The notes under the pieces were generated by a model. It did no database searches and was not told the DNA's origin. It worked only from the letters and a program-made list of their open reading frames with translations. From Paralichthys olivaceus (taxonomy: Eukaryota; Chordata; Actinopteri; Pleuronectiformes; Paralichthyidae), in NCBI RefSeq assembly GCF_024713975.1, contig NC_091096.1, forward strand, positions 25,135,458 through 25,199,457: a stretch of DNA of 64,000 bases. The letters run 5' to 3'. Positions 1 through 12,629 of this stretch are shown in pieces; the stretch's first letter is position 1; every line of letters starts with the position of its first letter. The position numbers and the translations under genes are program-made.

Positions 1-713
1 ATCAGGATCCACCATCACTATCGGATGCCACCATAGTCAACAATCAAAGTATAACCAAGTCAACAGTAAAGAATTGCCATCAAGTCTGGGATGATATTTA
101 AGAAAGGTCATCCACTGGATTTGAACCAGTGATCTTGCAGTCTACAGTAAACACTGAGACTACCAGGACTGATCCTGAACACATCATCTATGATCACAGG
201 CTGAATTATAAATGCAACCTGGTGTATGAGAACTAATGCAGTGGGAAGTTAAATATTCACCTTCATTTCAGTTTACGGATAAATCCCTATGGGTAAATAT
301 ACAGGAAATTAATCTGAAATCACATTTGATTTTGTAAAAGCAAGAATTGCGTCCTCAGTTTGGTACCATTTAAACATTGGAACATCTTTGTGTTCTGTTT
401 TTAATGATGTATTAGTCATTCACAGTGGAAACACAACATGGAACATAGAACCAGTGTTGAAAGACTTTCAGTTTCAGATGAAGTCACCCCAACAAATTGC
501 CTATGTGCATTCAAGATGGTATCATGAGCAACATGGTCAACAGTACCTTTATTAATATGCAAATAAAGCTTCACGATCAACCACAAAGAAATGAAAACAA
601 CAGCCCACTGTGACCACAGTACCATAAAACTGGTTAGATGAAGACTGTCCAGAAGGTTTTGACACAAAGTGAAAAATTGTTTCATCACATCTGATCCTAA
701 CATGTATCTGCAG
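1..713. other. top3b intron (partial), no gene seen
   Basis: AT-rich sequence upstream of the first recognisable top3b exon. The only reading frames are short and unlike any known protein. I see no exon in it, so it is taken as intron whose 5' part lies outside the window. Confidence 0.6.
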
Positions 714-1951
714 GCCAAGCCCAGCAGGCTCCACTGTTCCCACTGTGATGAGACATACAGTCTCCCACAGAATGGAGCCATCAAGCTGTACAAGGAGCTC
801 CGCTGTCCACTGGATGAGTTTGAGCTGGTGCTGTGGACCTCTGGGGCCCGGGGCAAGAGCTACCCGTTGTGCCCTTACTGCTACAGCAACCCGCCTTTCA
901 GGGACATGAAAAAAGGTAGGAGAGAAACTTGTTTCTTAATTCAATCATTCTTGTTGTTGTGAAACCTTCTAGCCCTAGGAATCTGAACTCACAGAGGATC
1001 TTAGCTCTGTTGCTCTCAACCACCTTCGCTGGTATGTCCCATTTGTGTACATCTAATTCATACTCAGTACAGATGTTCTTGTACACTATCCCAGTTAACC
1101 AACTGCTGAATACAATTAATTATGGCCTTTAAACCCAATGAAACCAAAATGTTAATTTAAACACCATTTTCTTTGTTAATCTGACCATTAGTCCTTTTTT
1201 TTTCAGGTATGGGATGTAATGAATGTACTCATCCATCCTGTCAGCACTCTCTCAACTCTTTGGGCATTGGACAGTGTGTGGAGTGTGATTCTGGGGTTTT
1301 GGTGCTGGATCCCACCTCTGGACCAAAATGGAGGATGGCCTGTAATAAATGCAATGTGGTGGTCCACTTCTTTGAACATGCACACAGAGTGCAGGTAAGA
1401 ACAGTCCTACATCTTGTCATGATAATCTTCACATATAAATGTATATAGGCTTCACCAACCAGAAAAGAAAACACAAATATATGAACATCTGATTTCTCTG
1501 ATCAATGTCATAAAAGGTTATGTTAATATCAAAATGTGATTACAGTTATTCAAAGCTACTTTAAAACTCAGTTGTGATCTGATTTGAACTCTGCTCTTTA
1601 ATGTTCCATCATTGAATTTATGGTGCTTTTTTTCAACTCTAACAGTTTCTCTTGATCCCATGTGCTTCTTTCTTTCCTTAGGTTGCTCAGGAGAGCTGTG
1701 ACGCCTGTGACGCCTCTCTGGTCGCTGTTGACTTCAACAAGACTCGCACTCCGCTTCCTGCCGGTGAGACCCAACACACAGGCTGCGTTTTCTGCGATTC
1801 AGTTTTCCAGGATCTGGTGGAGCTCAAACATGCCACCATGAGGTACCGGGGTGGGGGTGCGAGAAGAGGACGAGGACGAGGCCGGGGACGCCGTGGTAAT
1901 CCCAAAAAACCTAAGGACAAAATGGCTGCCTTGGCAGCTTACTTTGTATAA
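714..1951 (+). CDS. top3b: DNA topoisomerase 3-beta, C-terminal exons (partial)
   Basis: Type IA topoisomerase that with TDRD3 relaxes DNA and acts on RNA; only the C-terminal part is here. Three exons read through in phase: 714-915, 1206-1394 and 1682-1951, each with AG/GT borders, ending in TAA at 1949-1951. Exon one encodes AKPSRLHCSHCDETYSLPQN and a CPYC pair. Exon two encodes CNECTHPSCQHS, CVECDSG and CNKCNVV. Exon three encodes CDACDAS, CVFCDSVF, an Arg/Gly-rich stretch (GGGARRGRGRGRGRR) and the conserved end KMAALAAYFV. Paired cysteines match the zinc-finger array of vertebrate TOP3B, and the RGG stretch matches its RNA-binding tail. The catalytic tyrosine domain lies upstream of the window. 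An AATAAA at 2119-2124 is a fitting poly(A) signal. ppm1f follows on the same strand, as in other vertebrates. No defects seen. Confidence 0.96.
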
Positions 1952-2118
1952 TGTCAAGTGTTGTATGTCCTATTTGCTTGGCTCAGTATGAAAGAGTACA
2001 TGCCAGTAAGTAGAGCTTTGTTTTCACTTGTGTTTAATTACAATCAAGTAAACTATACATAAAAAAAGTTTGTGTGTTGTTTGTGATGTGTTTGTTCACC
2101 AATATAATTCAGTTCACC

Positions 2119-2124
2119 AATAAA
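2119..2124 (+). terminator. Probable poly(A) signal of top3b
   Basis: AATAAA about 170 bases after the top3b stop codon; the nearest canonical hexamer downstream of it. Confidence 0.5.
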
Positions 2125-2139
2125 TTGATGAATTACATA

Positions 2140-3120
2140 AAAAGGTAAGTAATAACAAGTGTAGTGGATCAAAAACAGTCAGACTTAATTTAAATTTCAA
2201 AATGTGGATATTGTATCCAGCATTGTGCTAAGAGATGAGTAGAAAAGAGGGTCTCATTACCACACCAGGAAGGATGCTCTTTCTAGTAAATTCCCTAAAC
2301 AAAGCTTTTGGGTGATACTAGTGGTACAGAACTACTCATGGCTTGGACAAAACCAGCATTTGTGGATCAATGATACGTCTGCTTTTTTTTTTTAAACATC
2401 AGTCGCATTTCCTCACTCTTGCTGAGGGTTTAGGGGCAGCTGCTGTTGCACCTTGTTAAGCCCTGTGCGACAAATTGTGATTTTCGAATATGGGCTATAC
2501 AAAAGATGTTATTGACGCTGACCTCTGGGTCAGTTTGGTCAGTCTTGAATCGGGAGAGAGAGGTTTAATGTAAAATATGAATTAATGTTCTAAAACCAAA
2601 TTTCTCCTAGCTCTTGAACAGGTAGTCTCAGTTTACTCTGTTGAATCTGTGGAGAGAAGGTACCCTGTGTCTTTATCAGGGGAGTTTAATGTTGAATATG
2701 TTCTGGATATAAAATGTTTTAAGTTTGTCGGACATTGGGGTGTCATAATGGATAGGTTACACTCAAGCAAACATGTTAGAGCTTTAACCATAGTTCAGTT
2801 ATTATAATTTAATAGAGATATTGGATTGCATCATCTGTATTTTAAATTATTCTATCTTGCAGCAATCTTATACAGGCCTGACTAAAAGCCCCCACTCAAA
2901 AGAGAAATTACACTTTAAAAGGCTTTAGTGGCCATCCACAGTAGAAAGGTGCTATATTAATACAGACTGTTTACCAATTACAAATGGATTGAACAAGAAA
3001 ATAATCAGCAAATCAATGAATAAGTAAATATCACTATATTTTCTAGGAACATTAATCAATGGCCTGTTAATCCTTTGTAGTATCAGGGGACATTTTATAT
3101 CAAATGTTCTATGTGTAACT
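2140..3120. other. Intergenic stretch top3b-ppm1f
   Basis: AT-rich spacer with no convincing exon or recognised repeat. Confidence 0.5.
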
Positions 3121-3159
3121 CTACAGCCATCACCACATTGGCAAAGTGTGGCCCTTTAA

Positions 3160-3308
3160 ATACTTTATATAGAGGAGGGAAGACGGAAGTATGATGACGT
3201 ACCGGAGAGTGGACCAATGGGAGGCAGAGTCCGCTGCAGCTCGCTCCACACTGAAGTCTGCGTTGTGATTTAATCATCAGTGTTTCACCATCAGCTCCAC
3301 CAACGCAG
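3160..3308 (+). promoter_or_regulatory. Probable ppm1f promoter and non-coding exon 1
   Basis: A TATA-like TTTATATAG at about 3164-3172 is followed by GC-richer sequence ending in a possible donor GCAG|GTTTG at 3308/3309. The first coding exon of ppm1f has an in-frame stop upstream of its ATG and an acceptor at 4881-4883, so a non-coding exon must exist upstream and this is the best candidate. The transcription start is inferred. Confidence 0.4.
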
Positions 3309-4883
3309 GTTTGTATGTGCGTGCGTGTGCGCGTTATATGCTCATCTCGTACACCGTGGTCCATCCATCCGTCTGTCTGTCTGTCTGTTTGTGCGTATTT
3401 GTGGTTTGTGTGGGCGGACCACCACACTACAGTCTCTGCTAACCTAGCTAGCCCCAGCTAATGTAAAGTAACAGGCTCGTTGCTTAAATGAATCACGTTT
3501 TAACAAAGTCAAGCAGTAACGACGATAGTGGTGAAGGAACATCCATGACGGGGTCACTGTTCGCGTTCCACCCGTCGCTAGAACTACGGAAGCCCCGAGG
3601 CTCGTACCATGGTTACTGCCATAAACTGTAATGGAAAGGTGGCCACTCAGTCACTACACGTCCAACTTACACACGCAGGAACAACATGCTGAAGTGTGAA
3701 GTCACATAATGGAGCTGCCGCCTCATTTTCTCTAGCCGAGCTACACGACTTCATCTGCCTTCTTTGAATTCTTTGACCGCACAATGTCGTGACATAGTTA
3801 GTTTAACCACGAGCACACTTTGCAAACTCTTTCCATCGCATGTGTGATGTTTGTCAAAGTGTTGCTCAACCCTGTGTCACACTCAATATCTTTGTTGGAG
3901 CCAGTGGGGCAACTCCCAGTCTGCAGTATCCGGCCGGATGCAGATGAAGTTGGGCCCGTAGTCGCACTGTGTTGAGCTGTTTGTGGGTAAAGTTTGTGAC
4001 ACAACATGGTGCGTGTCTCTGTTGTGTCACTGAACCACTTTACTTTGTGTTCAATGCAAATCCACCGCACAACGTGAGACCGCTACATACTAGTACTGTG
4101 CAACGGAGTACACTGGGGAAATAATATTTCATAAGATGCACCACAAAACACGCATCTAATTGAAATGGATTGATGATGAAATTCCATTTCTGATTGACTT
4201 TGAAACAGAAGCCCAAAGTCTGGCCTCAAGTCAGGCTAAATCAGTCTGTGAAAATAGGGCAACAGTGCAGGTGACACGATGTTAAAGCTTTTTAACCTGA
4301 AAGGTTGTAGGTTATCTGAAGAGGAAAAATAGATAAACATGTACGCAGGTCAAATATCCGAGGAATACTAAGCAACATGTTGACACCTCCATGTAAATGA
4401 AATGAGTCTAAAGGCAACTTTATTTGATTTGAATAATGAGTAATAGACTAAGACTGTATATGGTAACAGAGAGTAGTCTGTGCTATGAAAATATTTTGTC
4501 AAGACCTATAAAGGATAGATGTTCAATACCCAACCTTCAGAATTCCAGGGTTAGGATTACATTAGACAGATAAATAGATGCATAACTTTATAAATCCCTG
4601 GTAAGAAATTAAATCATCATAGCAGCCAGGTATATGAAAATACAATAAAATTCAAGGTAAAAATACATAAGAAAAGAAAATACACAAGATGCAGCAGAAA
4701 TCCAACACATGTTGAAAATATGACAGAAGGCAATGTTTAAAATATAATGATTGATGTCTGCACGTATCACACATTTTGATACTACCAGGGAAATCAAATC
4801 ACTGTGTGAATTGTGTGCTACATCATTTTCCTATCACACACTGTCAGGGTGTAATTTAAAGCATTCTTTCTCTGCTGGTACAG
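3309..4883 (+). other. ppm1f first intron (inferred), no other gene
   Basis: No coding signal. Open frames here are short and unlike known proteins. Confidence 0.4.
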
Positions 4884-4953
4884 TTTGCACTTGTGAACAT
4901 TGAGCCCTGATCCTCTGTTCATTCGAGACCGCGCTGCAGCCATAGTCAGCGAG

Positions 4954-7900
4954 ATGGAGGAGGAGACCCGGTCTTTCTTGGGGAGGTTTGTGGACGAGTT
5001 CCCAGCTGCTCTGGAGGAAGACAGTCCGCTGCCCGTCAGCCCTCTGAGTCGCAAAGTCTCTCTGGAAGAGCTGCATGGAGAGAGCCTGGAGCTGGGCCTG
5101 AGGCTGCTGACTGCCAGGTATGACTGGAGGGAGGAGCAGCGTCTCCCACAAGCGCCGGCTGTGCACCTAATAACTGACTGCTCTTGTTGTGGCCTTGGAT
5201 TCTGATTCCCTGTTTGATCTGTATAACTGGCCATATTTGAATACAAAGCCGTGACTTTCTCCTTTGTTTGTATGAAGTAATACATTTTCTACTTCCTAAT
5301 TTTCCTTTTAATTGATTGACTGCATGTCAACAATCAGGTGGAAATCTCATGAAAATATGCAATATTTAAGATCAGTGTGAAAGAAGGAACGGTGGTATTG
5401 AAATGCACCTGAATTTAAATGATCATAAGATTTGAAGTCTAGTTTTTACATCTATGGCACAGTTGTGAGGTTTTTCGTCAGTTTCTTTTCACACCATCGT
5501 ATTTTTCAGTGTCATATTATTAATATATGTGCCTGTACTTGTAAATATATCACTGTGAGGACATTTTGGACTCGTCCTCACTTTCTGACATACTTTTAAG
5601 GGCTGTTTCAGGGTTAAGATTTGGACTAAGGTATAGGATTAGAATTAGGTTAGGGTTAGGGATTGAGTTTGGATGGTTAATGTTAGGGTTAGGGGCTATG
5701 GAATGCATTATGCCAATGAGTGTCCGCACTAAGAGAGATGTACAAACGTGTTTGTGTGTGTCTGCATTCTACTCATTCCTGGCAGCTCTGTTCTTGCCCT
5801 GCTCATGCAGTGTGTGGTTGATAGGGTGGAGTAATAGTTGCTGATACAGTGTGAAACTGCAACCAGGCTTAGTTGGGCTTGTTGTCTGGGTTCTGGGGCT
5901 CCTGGGTGGTTTGTGAAGCTCTGGGCCACTGACAAGAAACAGAGAAGCTAGCTCGACCATCAATAACAGCAAAACATACTGGAGAACTGTTCTTCTAGTT
6001 TTTTATCTTTTCATATTGAGAATAATAGAGAAAAGTCTGGTGTTTTTATCACTTCTGCCATTGTGTGCAAGTTGTCTGAGGTCATTAGTCTCCCTCTCTT
6101 CTTAGTAATATTCTAAGTGAAGAGTCTATGAATGAACCTGCTTTACTGCAGAGACACTATTGTTGTCCTCACTTCCTTTTTTCTATGCAGCAGAAATTAA
6201 ATGACAGAGATGATCTCAGACATCTAAGGCAGGCCGTTTCCAGCAGCTGCCTGACCCAGTGCTGCTTTATCCATTTGTTTTTGCTTGTTTGTCTCTAAAC
6301 TCAGGTGCATTTGTCAGCTCTGGCTGAACATTGTGTGGCTGACTGCATATCTCGAACGAAGGACACAACATGTGTTTCTCCTGGTGTTTGTTATTTCAGG
6401 GGTGCTCCTGCAGTCCTCAGTGCCCTCCTGTGCCAGGCAGCGTTGTCTCAGCTGCTGCAGGATGACCTTTCACGTTTCCACTGCCCAGAGGAAACTGAGG
6501 CCAACCAGGAAGAAGAACAGAAAGCAGTCTGTGAGTTTGAGGTTTATTTTATTACCTTCACAAAGAGGTTTTGTTTTTGTCTTTGTTAGTTTATGTGTTA
6601 GACAGCAGGATTACGCAAAAACTACTCATCAGACACAGGGACATGACTCAAGGAAAAACCCATTCAATTTTGGAACAGATCTGAATTAGTGGGGGGGATC
6701 CCAGTTTTTGTTTTGTTTTACACTTTCTCTGCAGCAGGGGCGCAAAAGGATGCTCTCACATGCAACAGATTCTGAGTGACAGATACATAGAATAAAGAGA
6801 GAAAGAAGTTCTTGTGGGAGGGAGAGAAAAACATCACAGCAACGGAGCAAAACACCAAGTTAGAGATCTGAAGTGTAAAAAGAAGTGTTTATTATGAACA
6901 TGTGGTAGGACAAATTAGAACATGGCAAACTGCCAAAGGTCTTGATAATGAATGGAATACACTGCTTTGACATGGTGAGGGGGAATTAGCCTGGCAGAGG
7001 TATGCACTCTCCGCTCTGAGCTCAGTTCTAGTTGCTCATTTTGCTGTTGTTAAAGGTTATTGTGTAGAATTTAGTGACATCTAGTGGTGAAGTTGCATGT
7101 TGCAGCTGAACCTCACCCATTAACGAAATGAATGTCCTGCTTTCTCTGTCTGCTGATAAAAGACTCTGTCCCATAGACAGACTAAGAGATGAGATGTCTG
7201 CTATGAACAGCTGGTCGTTTTCATTCTCTTACGTGTGTCATGTAATGTACTGTATTGACCAACAGCAAAAAGTAAGAACCCAAAGACTGTGGTTTATGTC
7301 TTGTTTATTTTTGTTTTATTTAATCGTCAGTACTTCAGTCAGAGGCAGTCCAACGTCTCTTCCTCAATAAGCTGATAGATGTAGCGCTGGCGTGGCATCA
7401 AAACTTCCTCAAGCCTTCCCCGTCCCCTTCCCAGTTCCGCCGCTGCTCTGTTCATGCCATCAAGAACACAAGGAGAAAGATGGAGGACAAACATTTGGCC
7501 TTAGCTGAGTTTAACCAGCTCTTCGGAATCCAGGTACAACACTTATTCTTCTTTCTCCTGTTATTTAGTGATTAAGAAACTTGAAAAATACAGAAATCAA
7601 AATGGCTATGTGATTAAACTTTGCAATAGAAGGGGTCTTCCAAGTACCTGCATTTTTATTTTTGCTCACTATCCCTTGATTTATATGTGCAAATGCTTCA
7701 TATCTTTAGGTATCTAAGGTAAAAGGTTATGTAAGTCAATACATTTTGATAAATGATGACTGGACTTGTATTAGACTGAAATAGGGTTAGGGTGTTAAGT
7801 AAAAAAAAAAAAAATTGCATCCTAATTTTTTTAAATAAACACATAAAACATTGATCCAAAATATGTCTTCATGTAGAAAAAATATATTTCTGAACACAGA

Positions 7901-10900
7901 ATAAATTATTTGAACTATGGACATTTTTAGTTTTGTCTCTGCTCCTCTCCCACCACTTTGATACCACTATGATATGCATACAACAATCTTACGCTCACAG
8001 GATGTCTTTTCATAATGTTGATAAAATAGGTCAAACATCTACTTCTTTCTCTCTTCACACAATGGCCCAGGATGGAGTGGAGCGTGCCTACTACGCCATT
8101 TTCGATGGACATGGAGGGGTGGACGCTGCCACCTACACAGCAACTCACCTCCATGTTGCCTTGAGTAAACAGGAAATGCTCCAGAGCGACGCAGCCACTG
8201 CCTTTAAAACTGCCTTCAAACGCACAGATGACATGTTCAGGGACAAAGCAAAGAGAGAGGTACTGACGTAGCACTGATTACACCCTGAACTCACTGCCGT
8301 CCGCTGGTACTTACTCCTGACCTTACACACACTGGTGTGAGTGTGCCACTGGAATATTTACAGTACAAAATTAGAACTTACTAAGATATATACACATTTA
8401 AAGGGATAGTTAACAGAAAAATGAAAGTTCACTCATTATCAACTTAAAGGTCCAGTGTGTAAGATTTAGGTGAAAGGGATCTATTGGCAGAAATTTAATG
8501 CAGAATAATCCTCATGATGTTTTCACTAGTTTGTTTCATCTAAATTGTATGAATTGTAGTTTTCTTTACCCCAGAAAAGTCCCTTTATATTTAAATACTT
8601 TATATTTACATGGAGGGATCCTCTCTACGGAGGCCGCCATGTTTTTTTACATTAGTCCAGACTGGACAAACTAAACACCTTTTGAGTTTTTATGACAACT
8701 GAAGCTACCACAGGTTCTTTTTCATGTTTGGAAGGAGAGGGTGAGGTGAGGGGTGTTCAGCTGCAACATGCAAATTCAACACTAGATATCACTAAATTCT
8801 ACACACTGTACCTTTAACACTATGCCAATGGAGGGGTGGGTGAAGTGTTTGAGTCCACAAAACACTTAAGGAGTTTCAGGGGTAAACAGTGTTAGAGCTA
8901 AAGTGAACTCTTCTTCAGATGTAATAAAACAACCTCCATACTGCTGGTGTAGTGCCATCCATGTGTCTGCCAGCCCTGACATTCTGTGTTTTAAGCCTAA
9001 AAGTCCATTACATGAAATAGCGATGCTAGCTGATGTAGCCACACAAACCCAGCAGGAGCCCTTGGGTGAGAGTGTGTGCAGTGTTCAAGTGTGCCCATGC
9101 ATATGTGAATGCACCCCCGAGGAGCCTATCAGAGGAAATTTAGGCTTTAAGCGTGCTGTAAATAAAGTCATTTTGAGTCGGGTTTGAATGTCTGGGCTTG
9201 TGGACACTTTGATGACCACATGAGCAGTATGGAGGCATGTTATTTTTTTTTCTGTTGTTTTATTACGGCTGATGAAGAGATCACAATTGATTTTAATTGT
9301 ATTGGATTCTGCTCCAACACTGTTTACCCCTGAGACTCCTTAAATGTTTTGAGGACTCTAACACTTCAACCACTCCTCCATCGGCTTAGTGGTGAGTAGA
9401 TAATGAGGGAATTCTCTTTTTTCGGTGAACTATCCCTTTAAAAACTGTAACAAATTTGTTGATTTAGGTAAAATTCAAAATATAACCCCACTATTCATTT
9501 TAAGGCTTTTGGATTAAAATATTTTTAAATTCCATTTACCTTTTATGATTCTATCTACCCATCATATTCCATTTCACAATTTGATTTTGTATGTGGTGTG
9601 ATCTTTGATCATTTATAGTCTTCACTTCATACTTGCTTTTATTAAAAATCAGTCTTGCTATTTAAAGGTATGTGAACTCTGTGTAGCACCTCAACATTAA
9701 AATCAATCCCGCATGTGTTGTGAGTGTTGCTTGTCCCAGTGTGCATCGCGGCAGAGAACCTCAGGGTGATTAATAACCTGTGTGTTGTCAGCGTCTGCGG
9801 AGCGGCACTACAGGCGTGGCAGTGCTGATCCAGGATCAGGAGCTGACTGTGGCCTGGCTGGGAGACTCTCAAGCAATGCTGGTCCGAAAGGGAGAAGCTG
9901 TAACACTCATGGACCCCCATAAACCAGAGAGAGAAGTAAGGATACATCTCTCTCACACCTACACACACATGCGCGCACACACACACAAACACACAACAAC
10001 ACAGATATCTCTGGAGTGTTCAGGTGAATGGTGGTGCAGAGGCAAGATGTTTCATCAACATGTCCACTCACTTGTGGTGAATCTGTATCTGCTGAACTCT
10101 CACAAGGGCTCACTCAGACATTATCAAGAGTTTCTACTTGGAGGCTGGCAGGAGAAACTCTGACTCTGTGATTTGCGTTCTCTTATACAGACCCTCCGGT
10201 TGATTTCAGAAGATTATCTGGAATTTGTGGGTGTTTTATACAAAATGTGACTTCACAGTAAGGCACTTGAATCCATTTTTAACATGTTTGACTAAGCCAT
10301 TATCATTACAGACAAGTTGGTTATCAGATTCAGCACATTAACAGTCAAAGAGAAGCCATAATAAATGTGCATTCAGGCGTGCACTGAACTCCGGAGATCT
10401 TCTGCATTTTCTCTGGAGGCGGTGCATGTGTGAACGCAAATGAGAGCCTCCAGACTTTCTGTGGACTTTCTCCGCCTGGCCGCCTAGTTTAAAGTCAGCA
10501 GAAAGTTTGCAGAATCCAATGTTGGAATACAGCAGGAGATCGTCGCTGGATTCACCGCGAGCAAGCGGGATGGTTGATAATGTCTCTAGCACGAGTCAGA
10601 TGCAAAAATATCTCTGGTGAAAACACGGTGTCATACACGTGCAAGACATCAACAAAGATGTCAAGAGAGTTTGTGGTGATAAGAGGCTACATCGGTGTCG
10701 ATGTGCCATAAGCAAAATCACGTGATCTCCTCAGCGGAATTCATACCTCCTGCCTCTGCCTGCTACTCCACCCCTCACCTGGATCCCATGGATTATTTGT
10801 TGTTGTGAACACTTCTGAACACGGAGCCTCCCACTGCGTTGTGCATGTGTGAAAGGCAAACTGCGCATAGAAGTTGATGAATTGCCCTCTGTCTAAACAT

Positions 10901-12339
10901 TTGTCTGTTTCATGTGATTATGACTTAAAAATGATTTGGTTAATCCAAAAAACAATCATCAAATTAATTAATACATTAGATAATTAGATGATGCATGTTC
11001 CAATAACTTCAAATACAAGTTCAGATATAATTAATGATGAAAAGGTAAGCTCTGTCTCTTTTTCCCCCACTGTCCAGGATGAGAAACAAAGAATTGAGGA
11101 TCTTGGCGGCTGTATCACCTTCATGGGTTGCTGGCGTGTTAATGGCACCTATGCTGTATCGAGAGCAATAGGTAAGTCAGTCACAACCAGCAGGACCTGA
11201 AAAGTTGTGCTGATACAAACAGGGTCTCCACCCTTGTTGATAGTGAGCGCCCTCTGCTGGACAAACTACTGCAGCTGGTCTGATACGCTTCTAGACTGTT
11301 TTTAATTTGAATGGGTCATTCGCCCCATGTTCGAATGACAGTCCTACATGGTGATGACCAGGAAACCATAAATTAAGATTCTGCAACACCTGTGATCAGT
11401 TTTTTGCAGTAAAGCAGAGAATATCCTCACTTATAGCTGCACTTCTGTACCGAAGGTTTGCAATATGCAACATCACCACAAGATGCCACTCTGGACCTTT
11501 AATTCAGAGATTGATTTCTCATGGGTCTGTATCCTCTCAAAATTGTACATATTTTATAAATAATTTTTGGAGGATGACGTTCTATTTCTTTTTTTGAAGA
11601 CTATGTTTCACACAGCTGATCACTGGTTGTGAATAAAAATGTTATAGCCATGAGACAAAAAAATTACTGCTACTGTTCTCAGCTATATAACTGCAGCTTA
11701 GAAATATGACAAGAAGGGACATAGCTGAATGTGTAATTTGTTGTCATCTTTAGTTTAACAAATGAATCACAAAAGTTTATTTCCCATTTAAAAAAAAAAA
11801 CTAGGAATTAATGTCCTATTGGATGTCCGCGTGTTCAACATTTACCGGTGATTTAATAAAGATACCCTCAGGTCTGGACTCAGTCTGCTTGAGGATTTCC
11901 TGCTGTACTTGGCTGCAGCTGCTGATCACACATTCATACCTTTCCTCCAGGTGACTTTGACCAGAAGCCCTATGTATCTGGAGATGCTGACTGCTCAACG
12001 ATCCAGCTGTCCGGAGACGAGGACTACGTGTTACTGGCGTGTGATGGCTTCTTTGATGCAGTCAACCCTTCAGCAGTCCCAGATCTGGTCTTGGATGCAC
12101 TCCAGCAGCCTGGTGACCCTGACGGAGGAGACACTCAGCAGAAACAGTCTGAGGAGATTATTGGACTGAGAGTCGCTCAGCATTTGGTAAGTCATGCTAA
12201 GGCAGCTGGCTCTAGTGATAACATAACAGTGATGGTGGTGTTCCTGCGTTCGCCGATGCAGTTGCTGTCTCAAGACCCTACTACAGGAACTGCACAAGAT
12301 ACTGAGGACTCCACTTCCCAAGTTGCTGCAAAGCAGTGA
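4954..12339 (+). CDS. ppm1f: Protein phosphatase 1F (PP2C family, POPX2/CaMKPase)
   Basis: Mg/Mn-dependent Ser/Thr phosphatase; family members dephosphorylate CaM kinases and PAK. Coding exons: 4954-5117, 6400-6530, 7331-7533, 8071-8259, 9792-9935, 11078-11171 and 11951-12339 (TGA). All borders are AG/GT and phases agree, giving 437 residues (human about 454). The start is ATG 4954: it has a purine at -3 and G at +4, while an in-frame TGA at 4894 excludes extension within the exon (4884-5117). An acidic N-terminal region (about 1-110) precedes the PP2C domain. Motifs: NTRRKMED in exon 3, [12 protein letters not shown] (metal ligand D178), SGTTG (233-237), AWLGDSQA (D254), VSRAIG|D across the exon 6/7 junction, LLACDGFFD (D340) and [12 protein letters not shown] (398-408). 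A Gln/Asp-rich loop near 360-377 is longer than in human. Looks intact. Repeats fill introns 4 and 5. Confidence 0.96.
5560..5700. repeat. Telomere-like GGTTAG-rich degenerate repeat
   Basis: Degenerate copies of TTAGGG/GGTTAG within ppm1f intron; a common type of interspersed fish repeat rather than a true telomere tract. Confidence 0.5.
7049..7122. repeat. Short TTAA-type MITE copy
   Basis: Starts TTAAAGGTTATTGTGTAG, contains GAAGTTGCATGTTGCAGCTG and ends at TTAA. This matches the ends of the longer MITE at 8444-8820 with the middle missing. Lies in ppm1f intron 2. Confidence 0.55.
8397..9443. mobile_element. MITE with TTTAAAGGGATAGTT ends, interrupted by a second MITE
   Basis: The left end TTTAAAGGGATAGTTAAC mirrors the right end GTGAACTATCCCTTTAAA. 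Inner parts are also inverted: the left AAACACTTAAGGAGTTTCAG pairs with the right CTGAGACTCCTTAAATG-type sequence. No coding capacity. A second MITE sits in the left arm at 8444-8820. TTAA-like ends suggest a piggyBac- or Kolobok-type source. Located in ppm1f intron 4. Confidence 0.7.
8444..8820. mobile_element. TTAA-flanked MITE (~375 bp) nested in another MITE
   Basis: Begins TTAAAGGTCCAGTGTGTAAG and ends CTACACACTGTACCTTTAA: inverted ends flanked by TTAA. The same element recurs in every unit of the chemokine array (for example 19982-20355, opposite orientation). Non-coding. Confidence 0.75.
9959..9998. repeat. CA-rich microsatellite
   Basis: Imperfect ACAC run just after the ppm1f exon 5 donor. 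Confidence 0.7.
10330..10880. repeat. GC-richer interspersed repeat-like block in ppm1f intron 5
   Basis: A block of higher GC than the rest of the intron with no sustained frame. Its texture resembles non-autonomous transposon families of teleosts, but I could not define ends or family. Confidence 0.35.
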
Positions 12340-12629
12340 AGGAGGAAATCTACTGTCTAGACACCACTTTGCTAAGCTACTGCCTGAATCAGTATATGTC
12401 AGCCTTTTTGCAAAAAGACATCCTGCTGACTGACAAAGTTCATTTGATGCTAATGACGCAGCAGGTTGTTGTCACAATACGTAACTGCTTTGGAGCAAAA
12501 TAGCAGATTCTAGTGTAACTAAATCAGACCACTTGGTCACAACGGTCTGATGGATGCAGGGCGAGAGGAACCTGTACAGCTACCTGTAATAGAACAGCAC
12601 ATACTGAGTCCCCAAATGTGTTCTTACAA

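Noticed and set aside
4900-4953. ppm1f start upstream of 4954
   Set aside because: The in-frame codon at 4900 is TTG and an in-frame TGA precedes it at 4894. ATG 4954 has a good context and fits the family N terminus.
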